From Lysobacter gummosus (GTDB lineage: Bacteria; Pseudomonadota; Gammaproteobacteria; Xanthomonadales; Xanthomonadaceae), in NCBI RefSeq assembly GCF_001442805.1, contig NZ_CP011131.1:682001-746000 (forward strand): DNA of 64,000 nucleotides. Reading direction: 5' to 3'. Every line of letters begins with the position of its first letter. The stretch's first letter is position 1. The position numbers and the translations under genes are program-made. This document shows positions 37,139-45,392 of the stretch, one piece after another. Under the pieces are notes generated by a model that saw only the letters and a program-made list of their open reading frames with translations, made no database searches and was not told the origin of the DNA.

Positions 37139-39295
37139 ATGTCGGAACCCAACGATTCACCCGCGCCGAAGCACCGCCGGCCCCGCCGCGCACCCACCTG
37201 GCTGGCGATCCTGGCGCTGCTGATCGCCGGCGCGGTGTTCGCGCAATGGCTGCGCACCGCGCGCGGTAACGCATCCACCGCAGTCGCCGCGCCATCCGCC
37301 GCGGCCCGCTCCGCCGCGAACGCCGGCGATCGCCATCTGCCGATCCGCGTGCGCGACAGCGTCAGCGGTCGCATCCTGGACTCGAACCTGACCGTGCACG
37401 CACGCGGCGCCTCGGCGCATGTGCAGGACCTGCGCACCGCGGCCAGCGGCGAACGCATCGCCACGCTGGCGCCGGGCGAATACGAACTGGTGATCGGCGC
37501 CGCCGGCTACCAATCGCTGACCACGCACACGCGCATCGACGCCGCGCAGCCGTTGCCGACAACGGTGTGGCTGACGCCGGCCGCGCCGTCGGACGCGCTC
37601 GACCTGCTCGCGCTGAAGGCCGCGGCCTGCGCGCGTTGCGCCATCGTCAGCGGTCATCTCTACGATCGCGCCAGCGGCCGACCGCTGGCCGGCGCGCAAG
37701 TGCGCAGCAGCCAGGGCGCGCGCACCACCAGCGACCGCGAAGGCTACTTCGAATTGTCCGCCACGCTGCCGCGCGCGCTCGCCAGCGACAGCGAGGCGCT
37801 GCCGGCGACGTTCGATCTGAGCATCGAACATGCCGGCTACCGCGGCCAGCGCCTGAGCGGTCTGGCGCTGCTCAACGACAGCCGCCATCTGATTCTCGAT
37901 CTGGATCGCGGCGACGGCCTCATCGCCATGGATCGCCGCCACGTGCAGCAGCGCGCGCGTCAGCGCGAGGATCAACAGCGGCCGCAATCGCCCGAAGACG
38001 CGCTTCGCGGGCAAGCCGATGCCGCCGCGTCCGCGGATGAGGCCGGCCTCGATCCCGCGCGTCCGCAATCGGTCGCGCTCGCGCAACGCCTGGCCGCGCA
38101 GGCCGCGAGCGTCGCCGTGCCCGCCAGCATCCGCGTGGGCACCAATTGCTCCGGGCGTTCGTGCACCGCGGTGTCGGTGTACAACTTCGAGGACTATGTC
38201 GGCCGCGGCCTGGACGAAGAATGGATTCCTTCATGGAATCCGCAATCGCTGGCCGCCGGCGCGGTGGCGTACCGCAGCTACGCCGCGTATTACGTCGCCC
38301 ATCCGGTCAACAGCCGCTACGACATCTGCTCCAGCACTTCATGTCAGGCCTTCAACGCCGACAGCGTCGCCGCCACCGTCGCCGCGGCCGCGGCCACCCG
38401 CGGCGTGCTGTTGACCCGCGACGGCCAGAACGCGGCCTTCAGCGAGTATTCCTCCGAGAACAACGCCTGGGACGATCCCGGCGATGGCCTGTCGTGCGTC
38501 AACAACGATCTGAGTTGCGGCAACGGCAACAACGGTTCGCCGCGCAACGGCTGGCCGTGCCTGTCCGATGACGTGGGGCGCGGCCGCGGTTGCTTCGGCC
38601 ACGGCCGCGGCATGAGCCAATGGGGCACCCAACGCTGGGCCGCGAACAACGGCCGCGACTGGCGCTGGATCGCCAACCATTACTTCAATGCCAACAACAA
38701 TCCCGGCGGCCAGCGCAACGCCTTCCTGGCCAACGACGGCGGCGGTGGTCCGGGCGGCGGCGCGGTGGTGCTGGACGACTTCGAAGGCGGCGTCGGCCGC
38801 TTCGCCAGCGCGCCGACCTTGTCCGGCAGCACCGCCGGCATTTCGACCGCATCGCTGGCCCAGCACGACTGCGCCACGCGCAAGAACGGCGTGTGCTCGC
38901 TGCGCGTGCTGCTCAAGGACGATCCCGCCGTGACCACCGCGTGGTCGGTACGGCTGCTGTCGGGCGGCGGCACGCCGGCCAACAACGTCGAGTTGATCCG
39001 CGACGGCGGCAAGGTCGGTTTCTGGATCTATACCGGCGCCAGCGGCCTGCGCGCCTCGCTGAGCATCGACGACAGCGACGGCACCGAGCGCGCGATCGAA
39101 CGTGCGATCCCGACCGGCCAATGGACGTACCTGGAATGGTCGCTGGACGACGCCGCGCAGTGGAACGCCTGGGCCGGCGCCAGCAACGGCCAGATCGACG
39201 GCGCCGGCGTGCGTCTGGACGCGGTGTGGTTCCTGCGCGAACAGACCAGCTTCGACGTCAACCTCTACCTCGACGATGTACAGATCGTGCACTGA
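37139..39295 (+). CDS. SpoIID/LytB-domain protein with C-terminal binding domain
   Basis: The 718-residue protein has an N-terminal membrane anchor or signal (residues 18-38). Two carboxypeptidase-regulatory-like beta domains follow (about 60-145 and 160-245), then a Gln-rich linker and the SpoIID domain (about 340-520): VYNFEDYVGRGLDEEWIPSW with probable catalytic Glu361, AAGAVAYRSYAAYYV, and the signature GCFGHGRGMSQWGTQRWA. SpoIID is a lytic transglycosylase acting on glycan stripped of stem peptides. Residues about 542-718 match the C-terminal domain of the upstream amidase. GGGG lies before the ATG. Confidence 0.9.
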   Translation: MSEPNDSPAPKHRRPRRAPTWLAILALLIAGAVFAQWLRTARGNASTAVAAPSAAARSAANAGDRHLPIRVRDSVSGRILDSNLTVHARGASAHVQDLRTAASGERIATLAPGEYELVIGAAGYQSLTTHTRIDAAQPLPTTVWLTPAAPSDALDLLALKAAACARCAIVSGHLYDRASGRPLAGAQVRSSQGARTTSDREGYFELSATLPRALASDSEALPATFDLSIEHAGYRGQRLSGLALLNDSRHLILDLDRGDGLIAMDRRHVQQRARQREDQQRPQSPEDALRGQADAAASADEAGLDPARPQSVALAQRLAAQAASVAVPASIRVGTNCSGRSCTAVSVYNFEDYVGRGLDEEWIPSWNPQSLAAGAVAYRSYAAYYVAHPVNSRYDICSSTSCQAFNADSVAATVAAAAATRGVLLTRDGQNAAFSEYSSENNAWDDPGDGLSCVNNDLSCGNGNNGSPRNGWPCLSDDVGRGRGCFGHGRGMSQWGTQRWAANNGRDWRWIANHYFNANNNPGGQRNAFLANDGGGGPGGGAVVLDDFEGGVGRFASAPTLSGSTAGISTASLAQHDCATRKNGVCSLRVLLKDDPAVTTAWSVRLLSGGGTPANNVELIRDGGKVGFWIYTGASGLRASLSIDDSDGTERAIERAIPTGQWTYLEWSLDDAAQWNAWAGASNGQIDGAGVRLDAVWFLREQTSFDVNLYLDDVQIVH

Positions 39296-39379
39296 GTTTC
39301 ACCACCGATGTTTCGTCCTGTTGTCCCGATCTTGTCGCCGCGGCGCGAAGCTCGCGGCCCCAACCATGGAGTTGTGCTC

Positions 39380-40147
39380 ATGAAGTCAGTCAATCGCACC
39401 CGCGGCGCGCTGGCGCTGTTCGCGTTCGCGGCTTTGTTCGGATCGGCCGCGCAGGCCGCGCCGACGTTCCAGATGCCGTTCCCCTGCGGCCAGGTCTGGT
39501 CCGGCCAGACTCGCACCAATCACAGCCCGGCCAACGCGGTGGATTTCAACCGCGCCAACGATGAAGGCGACACCGTGGTCGCCGCCGCGGCCGGCACCGT
39601 CAGCGTGGTGCGCAATCTCGGCGATACCAGCTACGGCAAGTACGTGGTGATCGATCACGGCGGCGGCTGGACCTCGTTGTACGCGCATCTGAATTCGTAT
39701 TCGGTCTCGGTCGGGCAGAGCGTGGCGATGGGCAAGTCGATCGGCACCGTCGGCACCACCGGCGGCTCGACCGGCCCGCATCTGCATTTCGAAGAACGCC
39801 TCAGCGGCACCGCGCAGAAGATCAAGTTCAACGGTTCGCAGATCCTCTATTGGGGCAGCGACGACTACACCAGCCGCAATTCCTGCGGCAGCAGCGGCGG
39901 CGCCACCGGCACGGTCAACACCAACGGCACGCCGTTGAATGTGCGCTCCGGCCCGGGCACCTCGTATTCGATCGTCGGCAGCCTGAGCGACGGCGCGACG
40001 GTGACCATCCAGTGCCAGACCACCGGCACCTCGGTCAGCGGCACCTACGGCACCAGCAACATCTGGAACCGGATCGGCAGCGGGCGCTTCATTCCCGATG
40101 CGTATACCTACACCGGCTCCGATGGGCGGGTGGCGCCGGATTGCTGA
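39380..40147 (+). CDS. Secreted M23 peptidase with bacterial SH3 domain
   Basis: The 255-residue protein has a signal peptide (ALALFAFAALFGSAAQA). The M23/LytM peptidase domain follows, with zinc ligands in NHSPANAVDFN (His, Asp) and the HLHFE motif (second His pair). It cuts peptide cross-links of peptidoglycan. A C-terminal SH3b-like domain (GTPLNVRSGPGTSYSIVGSLSDGATVTIQCQTTG) ends in ...GRVAPDC and resembles the type common in actinobacterial cell-wall hydrolases. It is the third lytic gene in a row, 84 bases after the SpoIID-like gene. Confidence 0.93.
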   Translation: MKSVNRTRGALALFAFAALFGSAAQAAPTFQMPFPCGQVWSGQTRTNHSPANAVDFNRANDEGDTVVAAAAGTVSVVRNLGDTSYGKYVVIDHGGGWTSLYAHLNSYSVSVGQSVAMGKSIGTVGTTGGSTGPHLHFEERLSGTAQKIKFNGSQILYWGSDDYTSRNSCGSSGGATGTVNTNGTPLNVRSGPGTSYSIVGSLSDGATVTIQCQTTGTSVSGTYGTSNIWNRIGSGRFIPDAYTYTGSDGRVAPDC

Positions 40148-40156
40148 GTGGGGCGC

Positions 40157-40295
40157 GGCCCTCACCCCCAACCCCTCTCCCGCAAGCGGGAGAGGGGCTT
40201 TGAGCAAAAAAGCGCGCATGCAGTCCCTTCTCCCGCTTGCGGGAGAAGGTGCCCGGAGAGCCTGCCCCCGCGAAGGCGGGGGGCGGATGAGGGCG
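40157..40295. repeat. CTCTCCCGC-type palindromic element
   Basis: Contains a left CCCTCACCCCCAACCCCTCTCCCGC..GCGGGAGAGGGG part and a right CTTCTCCCGC..GCGGGAGAAGGTGCCCGG part, followed by a third CCCGCGAAGGCGGGG hairpin and GGATGAGGG. This is the single-copy form of the array found at 23392. Confidence 0.82.
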
Positions 40296-40345
40296 GTTCG
40301 ATCCGCTGCGCGTATGCTTGAACCCGATCTCGCCACCACTCGCCG

Positions 40346-41263
40346 ATGACCGCCACGCGCGTTCTATTGATCGCCCTCATCTCCGCCGCGGCCGGTGCCG
40401 TCGCCGGCGGCGCGTACGTGACCCATCGCGATGCCGCATCGGTCGCGTCGGCGACACCACCGCAAGCGGCCGCTGCGTCGCCGCCGAAGCAGCCACCGGC
40501 CGCTGACGAACAATCGCCCTATCCCGAATACCTGTCGCTGGGCGGCAACCACGTCAGCTTCCAATCCCTGCGCGAACGCGCCAGCCGCGATCCGGCGTTC
40601 CTGCAGAACCTGTTGCAGCGCTTCCGCAACGAAACCGACCCGGCCGCGCGCGGCGAACTGCTGTCGCTGCTCAACGCCGTCTCCGGCGAGGACGTGCTGC
40701 GCTTCGCCCTGTCGCTGGCGGCGAGCACGCGCGCGCAGGACGAGCGCGACGGCCTCGATCTGCTGCGCGCCTATTCGATGGATCGTGCCGAAGTCCGCCA
40801 GGCCGTGCTGAGCAAGCTGGAGCAGGGCGGCGATCCGCAGCGCACCGCCGAACTGGTCGGCATGCTGACGCCGACCACGATGCCGAGCGAAGACGCCGCG
40901 CCAGTGGTGGCCGAACTGAGCGCGCTGACCCGTCACGCCGATCCGGCCGTGCGCGCCGAGGCGGTATTGCAGCTGGCGCAGTGGGACGACGGCGCTCAGG
41001 CCGAGGACGTGCTGCATCGCGCCTTGCTCGACGCCTCGCCGCAGGTGCGCGGCAAAGCCATCGCCGGGGTGCAGAGCTCGCACCTGCGCAGCGACCGGCT
41101 CAAGGAGGCCCTGCTCGACATCGCCGACGACCCGGCCAGCAGCGCCGCCGATCGCGGAGCGGCCGCCTTCGCCCTGCAGGACTTCCGTCTCAACCGGGCC
41201 GAATACGGCATCTGGCGCCGGGCCCAGACCCAGGCCGACCGCGATAGCGGCGAGGGCGGCTGA
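40346..41263 (+). CDS. HEAT-repeat protein with N-terminal anchor
   Basis: The 305-residue protein has an N-terminal hydrophobic segment (VLLIALISAAAGAVAGGAYV) acting as signal or anchor and a Pro/Ala linker. The helical-repeat body of HEAT/PBS-lyase type follows: HADPAVRAEAVLQLAQWDDG, ASPQVRGKAIAGVQSSHL and the shorter ones before. It is probably a periplasmic or membrane-bound interaction scaffold. No partner is evident; it follows the lytic genes on the same strand, but the repeat in between argues against one transcript. Confidence 0.8.
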   Translation: MTATRVLLIALISAAAGAVAGGAYVTHRDAASVASATPPQAAAASPPKQPPAADEQSPYPEYLSLGGNHVSFQSLRERASRDPAFLQNLLQRFRNETDPAARGELLSLLNAVSGEDVLRFALSLAASTRAQDERDGLDLLRAYSMDRAEVRQAVLSKLEQGGDPQRTAELVGMLTPTTMPSEDAAPVVAELSALTRHADPAVRAEAVLQLAQWDDGAQAEDVLHRALLDASPQVRGKAIAGVQSSHLRSDRLKEALLDIADDPASSAADRGAAAFALQDFRLNRAEYGIWRRAQTQADRDSGEGG

Positions 41264-41551
41264 ACAACGGTTCGGCGCAGACTGGCTCTCCAGGTACCCC
41301 GGCAGGCTGTTTAGGGGGCATCCAAAGCGTGACCGCCAGCCCGTTCAGCTCGTCCGCTCCAATAGTGCTGAACCGGGTCTACGCGAGCTGGGTATTTTCC
41401 CGCTTCGCCGAAATAATTTCTTTTGAAATCAATTCGATAGAATTATGGTCAGGGCCGTTTACGCATGCCTGCGCGGCCTGAACCGATATCTGTAATTGAT
41501 AATTTTGTGCCAAATTTGGCAAATCGTCTGAACATCCGACTCCCAAGCCAA

Positions 41552-41580
41552 TTGATTTTCGCCCCGGACGCTACTACGGT
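41552..41580 (+). promoter_or_regulatory. Probable promoter of the cold-shock gene
   Basis: TTGATT (41552-41557) and TACGGT (41575-41580) are separated by 17 bases. Initiation near 41587 would give a leader of about 155 bases, close in length to that of E. coli cspA. Inferred from sequence only. Confidence 0.4.
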
Positions 41581-41600
41581 GTGCGGGCTGAGTTAGTCAA

Positions 41601-41622
41601 GGGTCACCGTAGGTCGTGACCC
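41601..41622 (+). promoter_or_regulatory. Hairpin in the cold-shock mRNA leader
   Basis: GGGTCAC and GTGACCC form a perfect 7-base stem with an 8-base loop in the inferred untranslated leader. Such leaders can act as temperature-dependent switches in csp genes; here that role is inference. Confidence 0.45.
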
Positions 41623-41740
41623 GATGCCGTAGATCAACGATCCACAGATCCACTCCATCGTTCCACGCTTCCTCCTTGCAACCAGCCCCACCGCCGTGCA
41701 AGCGGCATTCCAAATACATACGTTTCAAGGAGTTAGTAAC

Positions 41741-41950
41741 ATGGCAGATCGTGAGATCGGAACCGTCAAGTGGTTCAACGATGCTAAGGGCTTTGGCTTC
41801 ATCTCCCGCGAAGGCGGCGATGACGTGTTCGTGCATTTCCGCGCGATCCAGGGCCAGGGCTTCAAGAGCCTGCAGGAAGGCCAGAAGGTCTCCTTCGTCG
41901 TGACCCAGGGCCAGAAGGGCCTGCAGGCCGACCAGGTTCAGGCGGTCTAA
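41741..41950 (+). CDS. Cold-shock protein (CspA family)
   Basis: The 69-residue OB-fold protein binds single-stranded RNA and DNA and melts RNA structure in the cold. Both RNA-binding motifs are present: KGFGFI (RNP1) and VFVHF (RNP2), with the surface aromatics in [21 protein letters not shown] lies before the ATG, and a strong terminator follows, so it is monocistronic. The long leader suggests post-transcriptional control, typical of the family. Confidence 0.97.
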   Translation: MADREIGTVKWFNDAKGFGFISREGGDDVFVHFRAIQGQGFKSLQEGQKVSFVVTQGQKGLQADQVQAV

Positions 41951-41994
41951 TTCGCCCGTACCCGTGACCTGCGGCGCAAGCCGCGAGTCGCTCG

Positions 41995-42020
41995 AAAAGC
42001 CCGGCGCAAGCCGGGCTTTT
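41995..42020 (+). terminator. Intrinsic terminator after the cold-shock gene
   Basis: AAAAGCCCGGC-GCAA-GCCGGGCTTTT: an 11-base stem and a T-run starting 45 bases after the stop codon. Confidence 0.94.
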
Positions 42021-42122
42021 TCGTTTTGGGCGCCCGGGCCGCCGTGCCGATGCCCCGATCGCCTCATTCCCGCGCCGGGCGTTTTCCATCACCATGATCC
42101 ATCCCCCACGCGATGCGCCGCC

Positions 42123-42674
42123 ATGAGCTCACCCGACAACGAATCCGATTACGAAGACGACGCCTTCGACTTCAGCGGCAACGACGACGATGAGGACCTG
42201 GACGAAGAAACCCTGTTCTGGCAGCTGCTGCTGCTGATCAATCCGGGCGACGAAGAAACCGCGCTGCACCAGTTCGGCCGCTTCCGCGAACTGCGCGAGG
42301 GCGCCGACGACGACGGCGAAGCCATCGACACGCTGCAGGAGGTGATCGACTGGACCTCGGGGTATCGGGTGGAAGAGGGCGACACCCAGTCCTTCATCGA
42401 CTCGATCGCGCAATTGGCCGCGCGCTGGAATCTGCAGGTGGATTGGGGCGTGGAAGATCCCACCGACGATGAGTTCCTGCAAAGCGTGGATGTGCCCGAG
42501 CTGATGTCGACCGCGCACGACCGTCTGCGCGAGCATGGCTATACCGTGTGGAATCGCGATACGCGCGACGATACCTTCGCGGGGTGGATCACTTTGCGGC
42601 GCGACGACGAGACGATGCAGGCGGTCGCGGCGGCGTTGGGGATCGATATTCGGCCGGGTAGCGATGCGTTTTGA
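42123..42674 (+). CDS. DUF6630-like acidic protein
   Basis: The 183-residue protein begins with a very acidic stretch (SDYEDDAFDFSGNDDDEDLDEE). A folded domain follows (ETLFWQLLLLINPGDEETALHQF, TLQEVIDWTSGYRVEEGDTQSF, DTFAGWITLRRDDE), which fits DUF6630. No signal or membrane segment. Function is unknown. The gene is flanked by a terminator on the left and repeats on the right, so it is monocistronic. Confidence 0.8.
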   Translation: MSSPDNESDYEDDAFDFSGNDDDEDLDEETLFWQLLLLINPGDEETALHQFGRFRELREGADDDGEAIDTLQEVIDWTSGYRVEEGDTQSFIDSIAQLAARWNLQVDWGVEDPTDDEFLQSVDVPELMSTAHDRLREHGYTVWNRDTRDDTFAGWITLRRDDETMQAVAAALGIDIRPGSDAF

Positions 42675-42702
42675 GAGCGGCGTGTTTGTAGGTTTCGTCG
42701 CG

Positions 42703-42840
42703 ATTTGAGCGTAAAGCATCGGGCCTGAAAGGCCCTCCCACAAGAGCAAGGCATCGGGCCTGAAGGGCCCTCCCACAAGAGCCTGCGAAGCCGCGGCCTC
42801 TTTTGTGGGAGGGCCCTTCAGGCCCGATGCTTTTCGCTCA
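42703..42840. repeat. Cluster of three dispersed-repeat copies
   Basis: Two direct copies (GCATCGGGCCTGAA..GGCCCTCCCACAAGAG, at about 42717 and 42750) face one inverted copy (TTTTGTGGGAGGGCCCTTCAGGCCCGATGCTTTTCGCTCA). It is the densest occurrence of this element in the window and lies between convergent genes. Confidence 0.85.
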
Positions 42841-42860
42841 GCTCGCCGCGCACCAGCGAA

Positions 42861-43937
42861 TCAGTGCTTACAAAACGCCGCCACCCGCGGATGCCGCTGC
42901 TCGAACGTGCCGAGCTTGCCGAACAACCCATCGAAATAACCCACCGCGATCGCGACCACCTTGCGCAGCTTGTGCTGCTCGCACACCAGCACGCAGGCCA
43001 CCTGGTGCAGGGTCAGCAGCTCGATCAGCCAATGGATGGACCAGCGCGCCGAGTTCGAGCGCAGCGCATGCACCGCGTTGCGCGAAGCGTAGTAACGCCG
43101 CCATGCCACATGGTTGCTGGTCGAGAAAATCCCGCGTTTGACGTACTCGCCGACCTGCTGGCGCATCTGCACGGCGGCGTTGACGAACACCGGCACGCCG
43201 TTGCGGGTGGCGCGCATGCCGTATTCGATATCGACATACTCGATGAAGTAATCCTCGCGGAACTCACCGACCCTGCGATAGGCCGCGGCCGAGATCGCCG
43301 AACCCGAGGAGATCACGAACAAGGTCGGCACCAGACCTTCGTCGCGCTCGTCGATGCGCTCGGGCTTGGGCATGCGCAACTCCGGCGAGAACACCGGCAG
43401 GTACTTGCCCAGGTTCACTTCGAACACCTTCGGCCCGACGATGAACGCGTCGGCGCCGGTGCGCGCGCAGGCCCGCATCATGCCGTCGAAGAAATCCGCG
43501 CCGAGCTGCGAGTCCTGGTCGAGCAGGAACATCACCTGGCAACCGCGCGCGAACACCAGCTGCGCGCCGCGGTTGTAAGCGCCGGAGATGCCGCCGCGGT
43601 TGGCGTTGTGCACCACCTCGATGCCGGACTCGCGCAAGCGCGCGTGCAAGTCCGGATCGGCTTGCGGCGAGTTGTCGACCGCGACCACGTGGCGACAGAC
43701 CGCGCGGGTGGCGGCGAGCTGCTGCAGGTGCGCGGCGCTGGGCTGCCACAGCACGACGATCACGCCAAAAGAATCAGGATCAATGGAAGTCCGGCCGTCC
43801 TGCGAGCTGCGAACGCAGGGCCCCGAATTCGCGGCGTCACCGGCCGAAGCCGCCTCACTCCCCGTCGGACCGACCTCCGCGCCCGCCACCACCTCGGCCT
43901 GACTCAACGAAGCATCGCGGCGCGCCTCACCGCTCAT
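42861..43937 (-). CDS. Glycosyltransferase family 2 (rhamnosyltransferase-like)
   Basis: The 358-residue protein has the GT-A fold: FGVIVVLWQPSAAHLQQL, VVAVDNSP, the nucleotide-binding region HNANRGGISGAYNRGAQL, and the metal-binding motif FLLDQDSQ. A C-terminal part of variable type includes YFIEYVDIEYGMRATRNG. It adds a deoxysugar, probably from a dTDP- or UDP-sugar. About 55 residues of low-complexity sequence precede the domain. Its start overlaps the stop of the acyltransferase gene (ATGA), so both are made together. Confidence 0.92.
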   Translation of the reverse strand: MSGEARRDASLSQAEVVAGAEVGPTGSEAASAGDAANSGPCVRSSQDGRTSIDPDSFGVIVVLWQPSAAHLQQLAATRAVCRHVVAVDNSPQADPDLHARLRESGIEVVHNANRGGISGAYNRGAQLVFARGCQVMFLLDQDSQLGADFFDGMMRACARTGADAFIVGPKVFEVNLGKYLPVFSPELRMPKPERIDERDEGLVPTLFVISSGSAISAAAYRRVGEFREDYFIEYVDIEYGMRATRNGVPVFVNAAVQMRQQVGEYVKRGIFSTSNHVAWRRYYASRNAVHALRSNSARWSIHWLIELLTLHQVACVLVCEQHKLRKVVAIAVGYFDGLFGKLGTFEQRHPRVAAFCKH

Positions 43938-45265
43938 GCCGCCGCCCGCATCGGCAGAGCCTGCGGCGCCGGCGCGTGCGCACGCTCCAGCAGCAGGGCG
44001 TTGGCCAGATCGCGCACGCGCTCGGCTTCCACGCGCGGCAGCGATGCGGTGTCGCAGGTCAGGGCGAAGTCCAGTTCGCCCGCATAGCCGGACATCAGCA
44101 CCGCGGTGGTGCTGCGCCAGGGCAGGCGCGCGGTCGGGCTGAATACGGTTTCGACGCGGAACTCGCGGTACTCCTGCGGAATCTCGATGCGGCCGATGTT
44201 GGACAAGGTGGTATCGAACTGATCCAGGTCGGAACGGCGCTCGGCGACGAACTGGCCGAACACCGACTGCATCATCTCCAGGCCGACGAAGTATTCGTAG
44301 ACGTTGCGCGCCATGCGCTCGATCCGCTGATTCAAGCGGCTCTTGAACTGCCTGGCCTGTTCCCAGAACGCGGCGTCATCGACCTGATCGGGCGCGAGCC
44401 TGGTGTCGAGCGCGACGATCGAGCCCGGCGAGGCCGAGAACAATTGGTCGGCGCCGATCAGCGGCAGGAATTTGCGGATGTCGATCGGCGCGAACACCTT
44501 GCCTTTCGCGCTCGCGCCCTTGACCGTGCGGAACGCCAGCGAGAACGCCACCGCCATCGCCGCGAACATGGTCACGCCCTCGGCGCGCGCGCGCGCGGCC
44601 AGCGCGCTGGTGGCTTCGCGCGGCAGTTTCCAGTGCAGCACGTAGAACTCGCCCTGCGGCACCGGCTTGCGCTTGCGGCGCAGGGCGAAGAACAGGCGGA
44701 ACGCCAGCGCTTTCCAGGCCGCGCTGCGGCGGATACGGCGGTCGGCCAGCACCTGCGCCGGCAGAATGTCCTGCAGCGCGTTGAAGCTGGTGTGGCGGCC
44801 GATGTCGAGCTGCGGGTTGTCGCACAAGGCCAGGGTTTCGCGCAGCAGGGTCATCATCGACATGCCGTCGCAGATGACGTGGTGGCAGACCACCAGCAGT
44901 TCGCCGACCGGCTCGCCGTCGGCGTCCACGCCGTGCACCCACACCATGCGCATCAGCGGCGCGCGTTCGCTGGCGAAGCGGGTTTCGCGTTCGATATCGG
45001 ACTGACGCTGCCATTCCTCGTCGTCGCGGCGCTCGGCCAGGCGCAGCGGAATCGGCGCCGGATCGTCTTCCAGCACGATGTCCGGCGGATCGCCGTCGAT
45101 GATCGAACAGCGCAGCATCGGATGCTTGCTCTGGACCTTGTCCAGCGCATGGCGCAGTTGCGCGGGGTCGATGCGTCCGCGCACGCGCGCGGCCTGGACG
45201 ATGGTGAAGGTGGAATCGCGATCGACATACATGATTCGCTCGCACAACATCATCTTTCGCTTCAT
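43934..45265 (-). CDS. Condensation-type acyltransferase (PapA5-like)
   Basis: The 443-residue protein belongs to the condensation/acyltransferase (CoA-dependent) superfamily. The active-site motif HHxxxDG is present as CHHVICDGMSMM, and the second family motif region (FSPTARLPWRSTTAVLMSG) is near the C-terminus. No carrier protein or adenylation domain is fused, as in PapA5, which esterifies lipids. I start at 45265, and two further in-frame Met codons follow closely. It is upstream of and coupled to the GT2 gene, suggesting a joint role in an acylated sugar or glycolipid. Confidence 0.88.
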   Translation of the reverse strand: MKRKMMLCERIMYVDRDSTFTIVQAARVRGRIDPAQLRHALDKVQSKHPMLRCSIIDGDPPDIVLEDDPAPIPLRLAERRDDEEWQRQSDIERETRFASERAPLMRMVWVHGVDADGEPVGELLVVCHHVICDGMSMMTLLRETLALCDNPQLDIGRHTSFNALQDILPAQVLADRRIRRSAAWKALAFRLFFALRRKRKPVPQGEFYVLHWKLPREATSALAARARAEGVTMFAAMAVAFSLAFRTVKGASAKGKVFAPIDIRKFLPLIGADQLFSASPGSIVALDTRLAPDQVDDAAFWEQARQFKSRLNQRIERMARNVYEYFVGLEMMQSVFGQFVAERRSDLDQFDTTLSNIGRIEIPQEYREFRVETVFSPTARLPWRSTTAVLMSGYAGELDFALTCDTASLPRVEAERVRDLANALLLERAHAPAPQALPMRAAA

Positions 45266-45327
45266 TCGGTGACTCGTGACAGTGGGGGAATTCGTTGCTG
45301 CGGGGCGGGGGCGTTCGCGTGGATTCA

Positions 45328-45367
45328 GCCCTCGTCCCACCCCTCTCCCACGATGGGGAGAGGGGCT
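45328..45367. repeat. Single CTCTCCC-type palindrome
   Basis: CCCCTCTCCCACGATGGGGAGAGGGG with its CCCTCGTCCCA flank, between two leftward genes; same family as at 23392 and 40157. It could end the amidase transcript. Confidence 0.75.
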
Positions 45368-45392
45368 GTTTCAGTGATTGCGCGGCTACCGA

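Larger units (their letters stand above)
41264..41740. other. Long leader region of the cold-shock gene
   Basis: This 477-base gene-free stretch is unusually AT-rich. It holds a 12-base palindrome (GCCAAATTTGGC, 41509-41520), the probable promoter, and a 7-base-stem hairpin (41601-41622), described separately. I found no peptide gene in it. Confidence 0.65.
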
